A stretch of 52,850 nt of DNA from Deltaproteobacteria bacterium (GTDB lineage Bacteria; Myxococcota; Myxococcia; Myxococcales; 40CM-4-68-19). The position numbers were made by a program, and so were the translations under genes. This document shows, piece by piece, positions 44,554 to 52,850 of the stretch (its first letter is position 1; each line of letters starts with the position of its first letter). The notes below the pieces were generated by a model that was not told the DNA's origin, did no database searches, and worked only from the letters and a program-made list of their open reading frames with translations. The stretch spans positions 1-52,850 of the forward strand of contig JANYKT010000176.1 of the NCBI GenBank assembly GCA_025358085.1, in the 5' to 3' direction.

Positions 44554-46235
44554 GGCGTGGCTCCGGTGCCCTCGTAGCGCGGGTCCGCGGCCGCGCTCCT
44601 CCAACCGGTCTCGGGGTCAACCATCACGCCGTTGGTGTTGCCCCAGGGTTGTGCGAACAGCCCGCCCTTGCCCGGGCCCTCCGCGGCGAAGTCAAGCTTG
44701 TGCCCGCGCGCCTCGAGCGCGTGCGCGGTCTGGGCGTCGAGCGCGTCGGGCTCGGCGTGGATCACGTCGGGGAAGAGGTTGTGGTGGATGCGCGGAGCCG
44801 CGATGGCGCGGTCGATGGGCATGTGGTCGTCGACGATGTGGAGAATCGCCTGCGCGACGCTGGTGGGGATGGTGGCGCCGCCAGCCGCGCCGATGCTCAA
44901 CACCAGATCGCCATCGGGGTCAAACATCATCGTGGGCGACATCGACGAGAGCGGCACCTTGCCGGGGCCGGGCGCGTTCGCGGCGTCGCCCATCAGGCCG
45001 TAGACGTTGGCCACGCCGGGCGCCACAGCGAAGTCATCCATCTGGTCATTGAGGATCACGCCGGTGCCCCTGGCGATGACGCACGAGCCGAAGGTGTCGT
45101 TGACGGTGGTGGTGAGCGCGACCGCGTTGCCCTCTTCGTCGATGACCGAGATGTTCGAGGTGTGCGGGCGCTCCAAAGGCTGCGTCAGCGACGCGGCCGG
45201 CGTTGCCTTCTCGCCGATCTCGCTGCGCAAAGTGCCGGCGTAGTCCTTGGTGATCATCTCCCGGACGCTGGCATCCACCTTGGGGTTGAAAGCCGGGTCG
45301 CCCATTTTCTGGCGGCGCGCGAAGAGCCGTTTTTCGGTCTCGGCCATGACGTGCAGGAGCTTCTCGGGCCGGTAGCCGCCCGCCCGCGGCTCCTCGCGCT
45401 CGAGAACGTTGAGGAGCGCCAGCAGGAGGAACCCTCCCGACGACGGCGGCGGCATGGTGACCACGCGATAGCCGCGATAGGTGGAGGCAAGCGGCTCGCG
45501 CTCCCGCAGCTTGACTTGCCCGAAGTCTTCCAGGGTGAGGATGCCGCCGCGCGCGCGCAGCGTCTCGACGATGCTGCGCGCGACCACGCCCTTGTAGAAC
45601 GCATCGGCGCCGTGCAGCCCGATGGCGTGCAGCGTGCGCGCGAGGTCGGGCTGCACCAGCTTGTCGCCGGGCGCGGGGCCCACCAGATCGCCGTCGCGAT
45701 CCTTGTGCAGGTAGATGCGCGTCGCTTCGGGATCTGCTTCGAGGCAGTCAAGCCGGCTTTCCACCGCCCGCGCGTGCACCACGCCCACCTGGTAGCCGCG
45801 GCTCGCGAGCAGCTCGGCGGGACCGGTCAACTGCGAGAGCGGCTTCTTGCCGAAGCGCCGGGCGAGCTCGGTGTAGCCGCGCACCGCCGCCGGAACCGCA
45901 ACGCTGAGCGGGCCTGCCGCCGCCAGGTCCTCGCGCGCCTTGCCGTTCTCCAGATACATGTCCGCCGTGGCCTTCAGCGGCGCGAACTCGCGGAAGTCGA
46001 AAGCGTGCACCTTCCCCTCGTGCGCGTCGTAGACCAGCGCGAACCCGCCTCCGCCCAGGCCCGAGCTCTGCTGGCCCACCACCGACAGCGCGAAGGCCGA
46101 AGCAATGGCCGCATCCACGGCATTGCCACCGCGGCGCAGGATGGCCGCGCCGACTTCACTGGCGAGCGGGTGGGGAGTGGCGATGGCGGCTCTGGGCGAG
46201 GTAGCGGCGACGGAGACAAGGAGCGCGAGGAGCAT
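44550..46235 (-). CDS. ggt: Gamma-glutamyltransferase
   Basis: A 561-residue Ntn-hydrolase precursor with a short signal peptide (MLLALLVSVAATSPRA). Expected motifs are GGNAVDAAIASAFALSVV, SGLGGGGFALVYD, PPPSSGGFLLLALLN, and the cleavage/catalytic site PHTSNISVIDEEGNAVALTTTVN; T359 in HTS is the likely nucleophile that frees the small subunit. It transfers or hydrolyses the gamma-glutamyl group of glutathione and related peptides in the periplasm. It shares a string with the methyltransferase downstream. Together with the glutathione-dependent formaldehyde genes it suggests that glutathione is used in this organism. Confidence 0.93.
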   Translation of the reverse strand: MLLALLVSVAATSPRAAIATPHPLASEVGAAILRRGGNAVDAAIASAFALSVVGQQSSGLGGGGFALVYDAHEGKVHAFDFREFAPLKATADMYLENGKAREDLAAAGPLSVAVPAAVRGYTELARRFGKKPLSQLTGPAELLASRGYQVGVVHARAVESRLDCLEADPEATRIYLHKDRDGDLVGPAPGDKLVQPDLARTLHAIGLHGADAFYKGVVARSIVETLRARGGILTLEDFGQVKLREREPLASTYRGYRVVTMPPPSSGGFLLLALLNVLEREEPRAGGYRPEKLLHVMAETEKRLFARRQKMGDPAFNPKVDASVREMITKDYAGTLRSEIGEKATPAASLTQPLERPHTSNISVIDEEGNAVALTTTVNDTFGSCVIARGTGVILNDQMDDFAVAPGVANVYGLMGDAANAPGPGKVPLSSMSPTMMFDPDGDLVLSIGAAGGATIPTSVAQAILHIVDDHMPIDRAIAAPRIHHNLFPDVIHAEPDALDAQTAHALEARGHKLDFAAEGPGKGGLFAQPWGNTNGVMVDPETGWRSAAADPRYEGTGATP

Positions 46236-46361
46236 GGGCCGTGCACCTTAGCAAAGCCGCTCGAGCGCGGGGACGTGGTCGCGGCGTCAAAGCCCATCCC
46301 ATCCAAGCCGAAACGGCGGCAATTGAAGTGGACTGGGCTCTGGTGTTATGGGCGCTGCCCC

Positions 46362-47798
46362 ATGCCCGCACCGAGAGTTCGCTTCGCCCCCTCGCCCACC
46401 GGTTACCTGCACATCGGCGGCGCACGCACCGCGCTGTTCAACTGGCTCTTTGCGCGGCGGACGGGCGGCACGTTCATCCTGCGCATCGAGGACACCGACC
46501 GCGTGCGCAGCACCGAGTCGTCGCTGCAGGCAATCCTCGATGGCATGCGCTGGATGGGGCTCGACTGGGACGAGGGCCCCGCCGTGACCACCGCGGACGG
46601 CACGGTGATCGGCGGCGGGCCACACGCGCCCTACTTTCAGATGCAGCGTCTCGGCACCTACGAACGCCATGCCGATGCGCTCATCGAAGGTGGCCGCGCC
46701 TATCGCTGCGTCTGCACCAAGGCAGAGCTCGACGTGCTGCGCGAGCAGGCCAAGGCGGAGAAACGCGGCTTCAAGTATCCGGGGACCTGCCGCGACCGCG
46801 GGATCGCCAAGGGCACGCCGGGCGCGGTGGTGCGCTTTCGCATGCCTGCCGAGGGCGCGACGGTCCTGCACGATCTGGTCAAGGGCGAGATCGTCACCCA
46901 GCACAGCGAGCTGCAGGACGAGGTGATTGTCCGGGCCGACGGGGTGCCGCTCTACAACTTCGGCGCGGTGGTGGACGACGTCGAGATGGGCATCACGCTG
47001 GTCGCGCGCGGGGACGACCACGTGGTCAATACGCCGCGGCAGATGTTGATGTACCAGGCTTTGAATTATCCGGTCCCGGTCTTCGCGCACCTGCCGATGA
47101 TCCTCGGCGCCGACAAGCAGCGCCTGTCGAAACGGCACGGCGCGGTCAGCGTGCTGCAATATCGCGACGATGGATATCTCCCCGGTGCGTTGCTGAATTA
47201 CCTGGTGCGGCTGGGCTGGTCGCACGGCGACGAGGAGATCTTCACGCTTGAAGATCTCAAGTCCAAGTTTGACTGGGAGCACGTCGGCGCCACGGCGGGC
47301 GTGTTCAATCCCGAGAAACTGCTCTGGCTCAATCAGGAATGGATCAAGCGGACGCCGGTCGCGGAGCTGTCCGCGCTGGTCCGGTCGCTGCGGGATCTGG
47401 GCCCGGCCGAACAACTGGACGGCTTCATCCTCTTGATGAAGGAGCGCGCGAAGACGCTGCTGGACTTCGCGGACGCGTACACGCGGCTGATCGCGCCTTT
47501 GCAGGTCGAGTACGACGCGAAGTCGGTGGCGAAGAATCTCACGGCCGAGTCGAAGCCCATGCTGGCCGAGGCGCGCGCGCTGCTGGCCACGCGTTTCGAC
47601 GACGGCACGCCGGCGCTGGACGCGGCTTTCCGCGATTTCGCTGCGCAGAAGGGCCTGGGGCTCGGCAAGGTCTTGCAGCCGCTGCGCGTCGCCACCACGG
47701 GGTCCACGGTGAGCCCGCCGCTCTTCGAATTGCTTGCGCTGGTGGGCAAGGAACGCACGCTTGCGCGGCTCGACGCGGCGCTGGAGAAGATCGCATGA
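46362..47798 (+). CDS. gltX: Glutamyl-tRNA synthetase
   Basis: A 478-residue class I synthetase. HIGH is present as YLHIGGARTAL (H17) and KMSKS as KQRLSKRHG; FNWLFARRTGGTFILRIEDTD confirms the Glu type. It charges tRNA-Glu, and perhaps also tRNA-Gln if the enzyme is non-discriminating. ATG 46362 begins MPAPRVRFAPSPTG, the family N-terminus, though no strong ribosome site is visible before it. The frame is open for some 640 codons upstream only because of GC content. A small secreted protein gene overlaps its end, and tRNA-Gln and tRNA-Glu lie 0.4-0.8 kb downstream. Confidence 0.97.
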   Translation: MPAPRVRFAPSPTGYLHIGGARTALFNWLFARRTGGTFILRIEDTDRVRSTESSLQAILDGMRWMGLDWDEGPAVTTADGTVIGGGPHAPYFQMQRLGTYERHADALIEGGRAYRCVCTKAELDVLREQAKAEKRGFKYPGTCRDRGIAKGTPGAVVRFRMPAEGATVLHDLVKGEIVTQHSELQDEVIVRADGVPLYNFGAVVDDVEMGITLVARGDDHVVNTPRQMLMYQALNYPVPVFAHLPMILGADKQRLSKRHGAVSVLQYRDDGYLPGALLNYLVRLGWSHGDEEIFTLEDLKSKFDWEHVGATAGVFNPEKLLWLNQEWIKRTPVAELSALVRSLRDLGPAEQLDGFILLMKERAKTLLDFADAYTRLIAPLQVEYDAKSVAKNLTAESKPMLAEARALLATRFDDGTPALDAAFRDFAAQKGLGLGKVLQPLRVATTGSTVSPPLFELLALVGKERTLARLDAALEKIA

Positions 47799-48169
47799 AG
47801 CTGCTCGCCTCATTCACGCTCGCGCTGCTGCTCGCCTCGCCCGGCTTCAAGGCGCGCGGCTTCTCGCTGCCCGACGGCGCGGTCAAGGTGGACGACGACC
47901 GCTACCGGCTCCCGCAGGCGTGGGACGACGCGCTGAAGTTCTACAAGTCGGTCTACCCGCCGGCGAAGTACCCGCGCCACACGCTGCACAGCGCCTCCCA
48001 GGTGCGCGCCGTTCACATCGACAACCCGTCCTCGCGCGACGACTGGGAAGGCGCAAATCTCTACGAGCTGGGCCGGGGCGAAGTTCGCGTCTACGTGCTC
48101 TCGCGCGAGGCTCCGGCCGAGGCAGCGTCGCCGGCTGCTCCGTCGAGCGCGCCGCGGAAGAAGAAGTAG
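47795..48169 (+). CDS. Small secreted protein of unknown function
   Basis: A 124-residue protein beginning at ATG 47795, which overlaps the gltX stop (ATGA). The first 20 residues (MKLLASFTLALLLASPGFKA) form a signal peptide. The mature part has a mixed alpha/beta look with DALKFYKSVYPPAKYP and VRAVHIDNPSSRDDWEGANLY, then a Pro/Ala tail ending in Lys. I recognise no family. Translational coupling to gltX suggests growth-linked expression. Confidence 0.7.
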   Translation: MKLLASFTLALLLASPGFKARGFSLPDGAVKVDDDRYRLPQAWDDALKFYKSVYPPAKYPRHTLHSASQVRAVHIDNPSSRDDWEGANLYELGRGEVRVYVLSREAPAEAASPAAPSSAPRKKK

Positions 48170-48235
48170 CTTGCCGAGCGCTCCTTGACAGCCTCGAAGC
48201 GGTTGGGCTACACAGCGCGCCCTTAAGAGCTCTGC

Positions 48236-48309
48236 TGGGGGATCGTCTAACGGCAGGACGTAGGACTCTGACTCCTACTATCTAGGTTCGAATCCTAGTC
48301 CCCCAACCA
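48236..48309 (+). tRNA. tRNA-Gln (CTG)
   Basis: A full cloverleaf can be drawn: acceptor TGGGGGA/TCCCCCA, D-loop, anticodon stem TAGGA/TCCTA with loop CTCTGAC (anticodon CTG, decoding CAG), T-arm GGTTCGAATCC, and encoded CCA. The U1-A72 pair is typical of tRNA-Gln. Confidence 0.95.
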
Positions 48310-48617
48310 ATCTGGACGCTGCGCAGATTGACCCGTTTCGATAGACCGCGACGCCTTGAGCAGTTGTAGTCCCAGGTCCCCGAACAATCGATTGCTGAAG
48401 ACCGGGTACCTACGGTCAAGCTCGCGCGCAATGATTACGGACATCAGTCTTTCAATGGTTGCACTTCTTCAAACGTGATTGTTTTGATCGAGAAGGATAT
48501 GGAGCCTGGATATGCGTGCGGTCAAAGCCCAAGATCAGAGTTGACAAGAGCGGGCAACGAAGCGAAAACCCGCGCCGGCTAAGCAAGCCGACAACGCTTT
48601 GAATCGGTTCAGGATGT
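48310..48617. other. Spacer between the two tRNA genes
   Basis: AT-richer than its neighbours. A TTGACA at 48541-48546 could be the -35 of the tRNA-Glu promoter, but the -10 is poor. On the minus strand, ATG 48444 opens a 49-residue frame ending inside tRNA-Gln; its composition is protein-like but it is probably chance or a relic. No hairpin with a T-run follows tRNA-Gln, so both tRNAs may share one transcript. Confidence 0.4.
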
Positions 48618-48693
48618 GGCCCTATCGTCTAGTGGCCTAGGACGGAGGCCTCTCACGCCTCAAACATGGGTTCGAATCCCGTTAGGGTCACCA
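48618..48693 (+). tRNA. tRNA-Glu (CTC)
   Basis: Acceptor GGCCCTA pairs with TAGGGTC (one G-T pair), the anticodon stem GAGGC/GCCTC encloses CTCTCAC (anticodon CTC, decoding GAG), the T-arm is GGGTTCGAATCCC, and CCA is encoded. Confidence 0.95.
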
Positions 48694-48697
48694 CTCT

Positions 48698-48733
48698 TGG
48701 CCCGGCTGTGTGAGACAGCCGGGCCACTTTTTT
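48698..48733 (+). terminator. Rho-independent terminator after tRNA-Glu
   Basis: TGGCCCGGCTGT (48698-48709) pairs with ACAGCCGGGCCA (48715-48726), a perfect 12-bp stem with a 5-nt loop, followed by CTTTTTT. It is the strongest terminator in the window and ends the tRNA transcript. Confidence 0.92.
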
Positions 48734-48761
48734 GCCTCGCACCAGCCCGCTACGGCTAGTC

Positions 48762-49952
48762 TTAGGCTGTCTTCGAGACCGTTCGGGCAGTGCGATTCCA
48801 CATCTGCCCCTGGCTGCCGCGGCTGAACCGGTAGAAGCCCACCAGGAGAGCCGCGTTCATCTCGACGAAGTGCGCGGCCCCATCGGCGAGGCTGCGGAAC
48901 TTGCGCGGCGAGGCGCCGAGCAGGCCCAGCGCGGCCAGGAAGTAGCAGACGCCCTGCCCCAGCATCAGCGCGGCGAAAAAGGGGCTGCCCGGCGCGAGGA
49001 TGAGATTGGTCAGCAGCGCGACCAGCATGGCTTGCGGGACAATCCAGCGCAGGACCTTGTGGCTCCAGAGCGCAAAGGCCGTGAAGCCGTGGCGCGGCGA
49101 GAGCAGATTGCGGAACTGGGACAGGGCGCGGAAACAGCCGTCAGCGATGCGGACGCGGCGCTTGTACTCGCCGCCGTGGCCGGGCGCTGCCTCCTCGTGC
49201 GCCACGGCCTCGGCCTCGTAGCGAACCTCGTAGCCGGTCTGGAGAACGCGAAGGGCGGCGACGAAGTCGTCGACGATGGTGCCCGCGGGGAGCGGCGGGA
49301 AGAGGTGCTTGCGCACGGCATAGATCCCGCCGTTCGCGCCCATCACGCAGCCGCGGCGCGACTCGTACATCTTGAGCAAGCTCTCGAGCTTCCAGTACGC
49401 GCCTTCGGCGACCGGCGCGCCCACCGGGGAGTGCAGGCGGAGACGGCCGCAGACGAGCCCGACCGCCGGGTCGCGCAGCGGCTGGACCAAGCGCCGGATG
49501 GCGTCCTTCTCGAACTCGGTGTTGGCGTCGGTCATCACCAGCACCTCACCCTTGGCGAGCGCGATCAACCGCGCCAGCACGCCCGCTTTGCCAGCGCGTT
49601 CGCCGCGCGAGAGCCTGACCCCGCGGGCGGCAAACCGCTGCACGATGGCGTCGGTCTCGTCGCTTGAAGCGTCGGAGCCGATCAGGATCTCCAGCCGGTC
49701 GGCCGGGTAGTCCTGGTCGAGCAAGTTCTCGATGCGCTGGCCGATGCAGGAAGCTTCGTTGTAGGCGGCAACGAGCACCGAGACGTGGGGCAATCCTAGC
49801 TGCGCCAGCGGCCGGCGTCGTTCGTCCCCGCCCAGGTAGGCCCAGGCGCCGCGAGCCTGCGCGAGCGCGTCGAGGGAAATCAGCAGGAGCGGGTAGAGCA
49901 CGTAGGTGTGGATGATGCAGCCGACGGCAACCCAGAAGAGGATAGCAAGCAT
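48762..49952 (-). CDS. Membrane glycosyltransferase, family 2
   Basis: A 396-residue GT-A enzyme with an N-terminal membrane helix (LFWVAVGCIIHTYVLYPLLLI) and two to four C-terminal helices. Catalytic-site motifs are VAAYNEASCI, GSDASSDETD, VMTDANTEFE (the metal-binding DxD equivalent) and GTIVDDFVAALRV, with EYKRRVRIADG in the place of the QxxRW-type motif. It adds a sugar to a lipid or polymer at the inner membrane, as in exopolysaccharide or hyaluronan-type synthases. The stand-alone position gives no clue to the product. It faces the tRNA terminator tail-to-tail. Confidence 0.9.
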   Translation of the reverse strand: MLAILFWVAVGCIIHTYVLYPLLLISLDALAQARGAWAYLGGDERRRPLAQLGLPHVSVLVAAYNEASCIGQRIENLLDQDYPADRLEILIGSDASSDETDAIVQRFAARGVRLSRGERAGKAGVLARLIALAKGEVLVMTDANTEFEKDAIRRLVQPLRDPAVGLVCGRLRLHSPVGAPVAEGAYWKLESLLKMYESRRGCVMGANGGIYAVRKHLFPPLPAGTIVDDFVAALRVLQTGYEVRYEAEAVAHEEAAPGHGGEYKRRVRIADGCFRALSQFRNLLSPRHGFTAFALWSHKVLRWIVPQAMLVALLTNLILAPGSPFFAALMLGQGVCYFLAALGLLGASPRKFRSLADGAAHFVEMNAALLVGFYRFSRGSQGQMWNRTARTVSKTA

Positions 49953-50083
49953 ACGGTCGCTCTGAGCAACGTCCGTGCCGTCACGGAGCGCGAGGTTGCC
50001 GGACGAAGGGGAACGCGAAGACCGTGCGTCAGGGAAATCTTCTGCCCAAACGTGGAACAGCGGCGCCGGGATGGAGTCTGAAG

Positions 50084-51250
50084 CTACTCCGCGGCGGGAA
50101 CCAGGGAGAGCAACCGCTTGGCCCGCTCATGCAAAGGATTGGCCTGGAGCACCTGCTCAAAACCGCTCCGTGCAGGTCCAAGCTGTCCACGGTCAAGCGC
50201 AACGGCGGCCGTCTCCAGGATGGCGCGCAGCAGCCGCGGCTCGGCCTGCCGCGCGATGGCCAGCGCCGACAGCGCGCGGTCCTGCTTTTCGCGCGAGGGC
50301 GGACCCGCCATGGCCAGCGCTGCGCGCGTATAGGCTGCGAGCGCATCGTTGGGGGCTCGCCTTTCCGCCTCGGCCAGATAACGCGCGCCGCGCTCGCTTT
50401 CGTCGCTCAGCGCGCAGTAGAGAGCCATTGCGCGCAGCGCCGCTGGATTTTCCGGGTCGTCGTCCAGCGCCGCCTTGGCCGCGGCGACTCCCTGCTGCAG
50501 CATCCGCGTGGCCTCGCGCACGTGCGGCTCGCGCTCGGCAGCGAGCTGCGCGGCTTGCTGGGTCAGCGCTGGAAAGCGTGTCTCGAAGCCCAGAGGCTTG
50601 TCGGCCGACACCTTCCCTGCATCCTCTAGAAGTGTGCGGCCCCGCGACTCCAGCCTGTCCGCCAGATCCTTGTGAGCGGCCGCGACGAGCAGCAGGGCAA
50701 AGGCGCGCTCGGCCTCGGGCAGCGCGTCGCCGGGCGCGAGTCGTGCCGCCTCGGTCGCGAGGGTCGCGGCCTGCTGGAGACTCTGGTTGTCGTCGAGCAT
50801 GACCATGGCGCGAGCGGCTTCGAGGCGCTCGCGCACCATGCGGGAGGGCCCGAAGTGCGAACGCAGCTGCACCGCTCCCACGGCCGCCAAGGCCAGCAAT
50901 GCCAGAGTGCTAGCGCCGAGGAGAAGCTGCCGCCGCTCCTTGGACGTCCCACGCAAGTCAGCTCTGAAGCCGTCCGGGGCGGCTCCCAGCGGGCGCCGGG
51001 GCCGGAGGGCCCGTGAGAGCTCGGCGGTTGCTGCCTTGCGCTCCAGAGCCGCGGACGGCTCCGCCTTAGGAGCCTGCGGTGCGGGCTTCGCCGCGGGAAG
51101 GCCCTGCGGCGGCGTCGCGGGCCGCTGCGGACCCGGAGCCTCGAAGACCTCGAGGCACCTTCCGCACTTGACCTGAAAGGAGACGCCAGACGTAGCAACG
51201 CCGTCCTGCAGCGTGTAGAGCGCCCGGCATTTTTGACAGCGGATCAGCAT
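50084..51250 (-). CDS. Zinc-ribbon (MJ0042) membrane protein with TPR-like repeats
   Basis: A 388-residue protein. It opens with a zinc ribbon of the MJ0042 type (C5, C8, C29, C32: MLIRCQKCRALY and VKCGRCLEVF), then a Pro/Ala linker, one membrane helix (about 109-128), and a C-terminal set of paired helices that look like TPR units (ENPAALRAMALYCALSDESERGARYLAEAERRAPNDALAAYTRA). The plan is common in myxobacteria; the ribbon is cytoplasmic and the repeats probably periplasmic. The function is unknown; a scaffold or export-related role is a guess. It begins 3 nt after the aspartate kinase gene, so both are co-transcribed. Confidence 0.8.
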   Translation of the reverse strand: MLIRCQKCRALYTLQDGVATSGVSFQVKCGRCLEVFEAPGPQRPATPPQGLPAAKPAPQAPKAEPSAALERKAATAELSRALRPRRPLGAAPDGFRADLRGTSKERRQLLLGASTLALLALAAVGAVQLRSHFGPSRMVRERLEAARAMVMLDDNQSLQQAATLATEAARLAPGDALPEAERAFALLLVAAAHKDLADRLESRGRTLLEDAGKVSADKPLGFETRFPALTQQAAQLAAEREPHVREATRMLQQGVAAAKAALDDDPENPAALRAMALYCALSDESERGARYLAEAERRAPNDALAAYTRAALAMAGPPSREKQDRALSALAIARQAEPRLLRAILETAAVALDRGQLGPARSGFEQVLQANPLHERAKRLLSLVPAAE

Positions 51251-51253
51251 GGG

Positions 51254-52483
51254 TCAGCTCGCGGGCTTCGCGTCCAGCCCGAAGGCAGTATGCAGCGCCC
51301 GGACGGCAAGCTCGGCGTACTTCTCATCGATCAGGCAGCTGACCTTGATCTCGCTGGTCGAAATGACGCGGATGTTGACGCCCTCGTCGGCGAGCACCTG
51401 GAACATTTTGGCGGCGACGCCTGCGTGGTTGCGCATGCCGACGCCGACGATGGACACCTTGGCGATGTCCACCTCGTGCTCGACCTTGCCGGTGCCGATT
51501 TGCCTGGCTAGTTTGCGCAGGCAGTCGCGGGTCTTCTCGAGATCGAGCCGCCCGACGGTGAAGGCGAGGTCGGTGCGCTTGTCGTCGTGCGCGGGCGTCT
51601 GCACGATGACGTCGACCACGATGTCAAGGCCCGCCAGTGTGCCGAAGATTTTGGCGGCGAGGCCGGGCTTGTCTGGAACGTTGCGAACGACGAAGCGCGC
51701 TTCGTCGCGGGTGACGGCAATGCCTGAGACCAGCACGTTCTCCATCGCCTCGTCCTCCTCGGTGATCAGCGTGCCCGAGTCGTCGCTGAAGCTCGACTTC
51801 ACCCAGAGCGGCACCTTGTATTTCATCGCGAACTCGACCGAGCGGATCTGCAGCACCTTGGACCCGAGCGAGGCAAGCTCCAGCATCTCTTCGTAAGCGA
51901 CGCGATCGAGCTTGCGGGCGCGATCGCAGATGCGCGGATCGGTCGTGTAGACGCCGTCCACGTCGGTATAGATTTCGCAGGCCGAGGCATGCAGAACCGC
52001 AGCCAGCGCGACCGCCGTGGTGTCGGACCCGCCGCGCCCGAGGGTGGTGATGTTGCCCTCCTCGTCGATGCCCTGGAAGCCGGCGACGACGGCGATCTCC
52101 TTGCGCTTGAGGCTCGCGAAGAGCCGTTCGCTGTCGATGCTCTTGATGCGGGCGTTGGCGAAGGCCGAGTCGGTGAGGATGCGGACCTGGTGGCCGAGGA
52201 AGCTGCGCGCCTTCGCCTTCTGCTCCTGGATTGCCAGCACCACGAGCCCCACCGTTACCTGCTCGCCACTCGAGACGACCACGTCTTGCTCGCGCTCGCT
52301 GGGGCGCTTCGAAAGTTCACGCGTGAGCTTCAGCAGGCGGTTGGTCTCGCCCGACATGGCCGAGACAACCACCACCACGTCGTACCCTTGCTTGCGGGCC
52401 GCGATGGCCCGGCGGGCAACGTTGCGGATCCGGTCGGGGTCGCCGACCGAAGTGCCGCCGTACTTCTGCACGATGAGCGCCAC
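51254..52483 (-). CDS. lysC: Aspartate kinase
   Basis: A 409-residue amino-acid kinase with two C-terminal ACT domains (about 265-400). Motifs are VQKYGGTSVGD, VVVVSAMSGETN, VSSGEQVT, TTLGRGGSDTTAVALAA and EIYTDVDGVYTTDPR. It phosphorylates aspartate at the head of lysine, threonine, methionine and diaminopimelate synthesis; the ACT domains provide feedback control. The GTG at 52483 gives MALIVQKYGG, the family start; the longer frame is spurious. It sits between a membrane protein (11 nt upstream) and the zinc-ribbon protein (3 nt downstream). Confidence 0.97.
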   Translation of the reverse strand: MALIVQKYGGTSVGDPDRIRNVARRAIAARKQGYDVVVVVSAMSGETNRLLKLTRELSKRPSEREQDVVVSSGEQVTVGLVVLAIQEQKAKARSFLGHQVRILTDSAFANARIKSIDSERLFASLKRKEIAVVAGFQGIDEEGNITTLGRGGSDTTAVALAAVLHASACEIYTDVDGVYTTDPRICDRARKLDRVAYEEMLELASLGSKVLQIRSVEFAMKYKVPLWVKSSFSDDSGTLITEEDEAMENVLVSGIAVTRDEARFVVRNVPDKPGLAAKIFGTLAGLDIVVDVIVQTPAHDDKRTDLAFTVGRLDLEKTRDCLRKLARQIGTGKVEHEVDIAKVSIVGVGMRNHAGVAAKMFQVLADEGVNIRVISTSEIKVSCLIDEKYAELAVRALHTAFGLDAKPAS

Positions 52484-52494
52484 TGGAAAGAAGC

Positions 52495-52850
52495 CTAGAA
52501 GTTCCCTTGCAGCGCAACGGCAGCGCCGCCGCTGAGCGGCACCACGGAACCTTGCAGCCCGCTGCCGCCGTCCTCTTTCGACTTGCCCTTGGGCGACGGC
52601 CGCGCATCGTTGTCGTCCCCGTGCCACGACGCCCCCTCGATGAAGTAGAGGGCTACCGAGGTGGCGAGCAGTCCCGCGCCAGCGATGGTGAGAATCGTCG
52701 CCTTGGTGCCCAGCGACTTGTTGGCGTCGTATTGCGATTGCAGCGTGACCGGGTTGTTGGCCTGGTCGGTGAGGCGCGCCTTATACGCGTCGTCCGCCGT
52801 CTTGACCGCCGCGCCCGCCAGGAGCCCGCCCGCCAGCGCGCCGAGGCCGA
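52495..52850 (-). CDS. Unknown membrane protein, C-terminal part (cut by window edge)
   Basis: The frame enters from the right edge and ends at a TAG (52495-52497). The readable 118 codons start with a Gly/Ala-rich stretch, then DQANNPVTLQSQYDANKSLGTKATIL leading into one membrane helix (TILTIAGAGLLATSVALYF), and a polar, Gly-rich tail ending in LQGNF. A polar repeat domain before a single membrane helix is a common plan in large myxobacterial tetratricopeptide proteins. The full protein lies outside the window and I cannot name it. Confidence 0.6.
   Translation of the reverse strand, partial: GLGALAGGLLAGAAVKTADDAYKARLTDQANNPVTLQSQYDANKSLGTKATILTIAGAGLLATSVALYFIEGASWHGDDNDARPSPKGKSKEDGGSGLQGSVVPLSGGAAVALQGNF

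Noticed and set aside
44421-46361. Long open stretch in frame ahead of gltX, suggesting a fusion protein
   Set aside because: It is antisense to the intact ggt gene, has Arg/His/Gly-rich shadow composition, and gltX has a perfect family N-terminus at 46362.
48306-48444. 49-residue minus-strand ORF between the tRNA genes (SVIIARELDRRYPVF...)
   Set aside because: Composition is protein-like, but it ends inside tRNA-Gln, has no ribosome site and no family; too weak to call.
48310-48617. tRNA-adjacent integration site (att) or island end
   Set aside because: No integrase, no direct repeat of the tRNA 3' end, and neighbours on both sides look like ordinary chromosome.

Overview
The window is a GC-rich bacterial chromosome segment, and it most resembles Myxococcota. 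The signs are a secreted metzincin with a MYXO-CTERM-like Cys/hydrophobic/Arg tail, a Ser/Thr kinase with a PEGA tail, a short sigma-region-4-like protein of a kind I associate with myxobacteria, many hybrid histidine kinases, and long strings of genes joined by 4-nt ATGA/GTGA/TTGA overlaps. This assignment is inference from gene content; there is no rRNA in the window.

Layout. (1) 1-5000: an HNH endonuclease cut by the window edge, a 41-bp tandem repeat, a DprE1/DprE2-like oxidase/reductase pair whose oxidase has a 1-nt frameshift, and the glutathione-dependent formaldehyde pair frmA-fghA. (2) 5000-19000: a large signalling island, mostly on the minus strand. It holds a PAS fragment on the opposite strand, a double-kinase hybrid sensor, a decayed hybrid kinase, and a tightly packed bacteriophytochrome locus: heme oxygenase, phytochrome, Rcp1-like receiver, REC-GAF-PAS-PAS kinase, second phytochrome. 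Upstream of it lie an HbpS/GlcG-type putative heme-binding gene and a fatty-acid desaturase. (3) 19000-23450: rmlA-rmlB-rmlD-wzm-wzt, for dTDP-rhamnose synthesis and ABC export of a polysaccharide (no rmlC in the window). (4) 23500-29700: LptF/G permease, purD, purH, a frameshifted membrane protein, and a MerR regulator coupled to the sigma-region-4-like protein. (5) 29800-35100: Ser/Thr kinase divergent from dnaK, a strong terminator, small secreted ORFs and an unknown helical protein. (6) 35300-41900, plus strand: reductive pyrimidine breakdown (beta-ureidopropionase, dihydropyrimidinase, class III aminotransferase) mixed with a FabH-like enzyme, two lipoproteins and a sterol-desaturase-family oxygenase. 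One lipoprotein looks like an Hsp70 peptide-binding domain without its ATPase. (7) 41900-52850: chimeric metalloprotease, methyltransferase, gamma-glutamyltransferase, gltX, tRNA-Gln and tRNA-Glu, a membrane glycosyltransferase, a zinc-ribbon/TPR protein, aspartate kinase, and a truncated membrane protein.

Two signals stand out. The first is the phytochrome locus: two near-identical biliverdin photoreceptors plus chromophore synthesis and two receiver-containing partners, with kinase debris around it. The second is the lipoprotein at 40274-40774, which reproduces the Hsp70 beta substrate-binding domain on a lipid anchor. Two genes (dprE1-like, and the membrane protein at 27663) each need one extra base in a short homopolymer to restore the reading frame, so sequencing or assembly error must be excluded before calling them pseudogenes.
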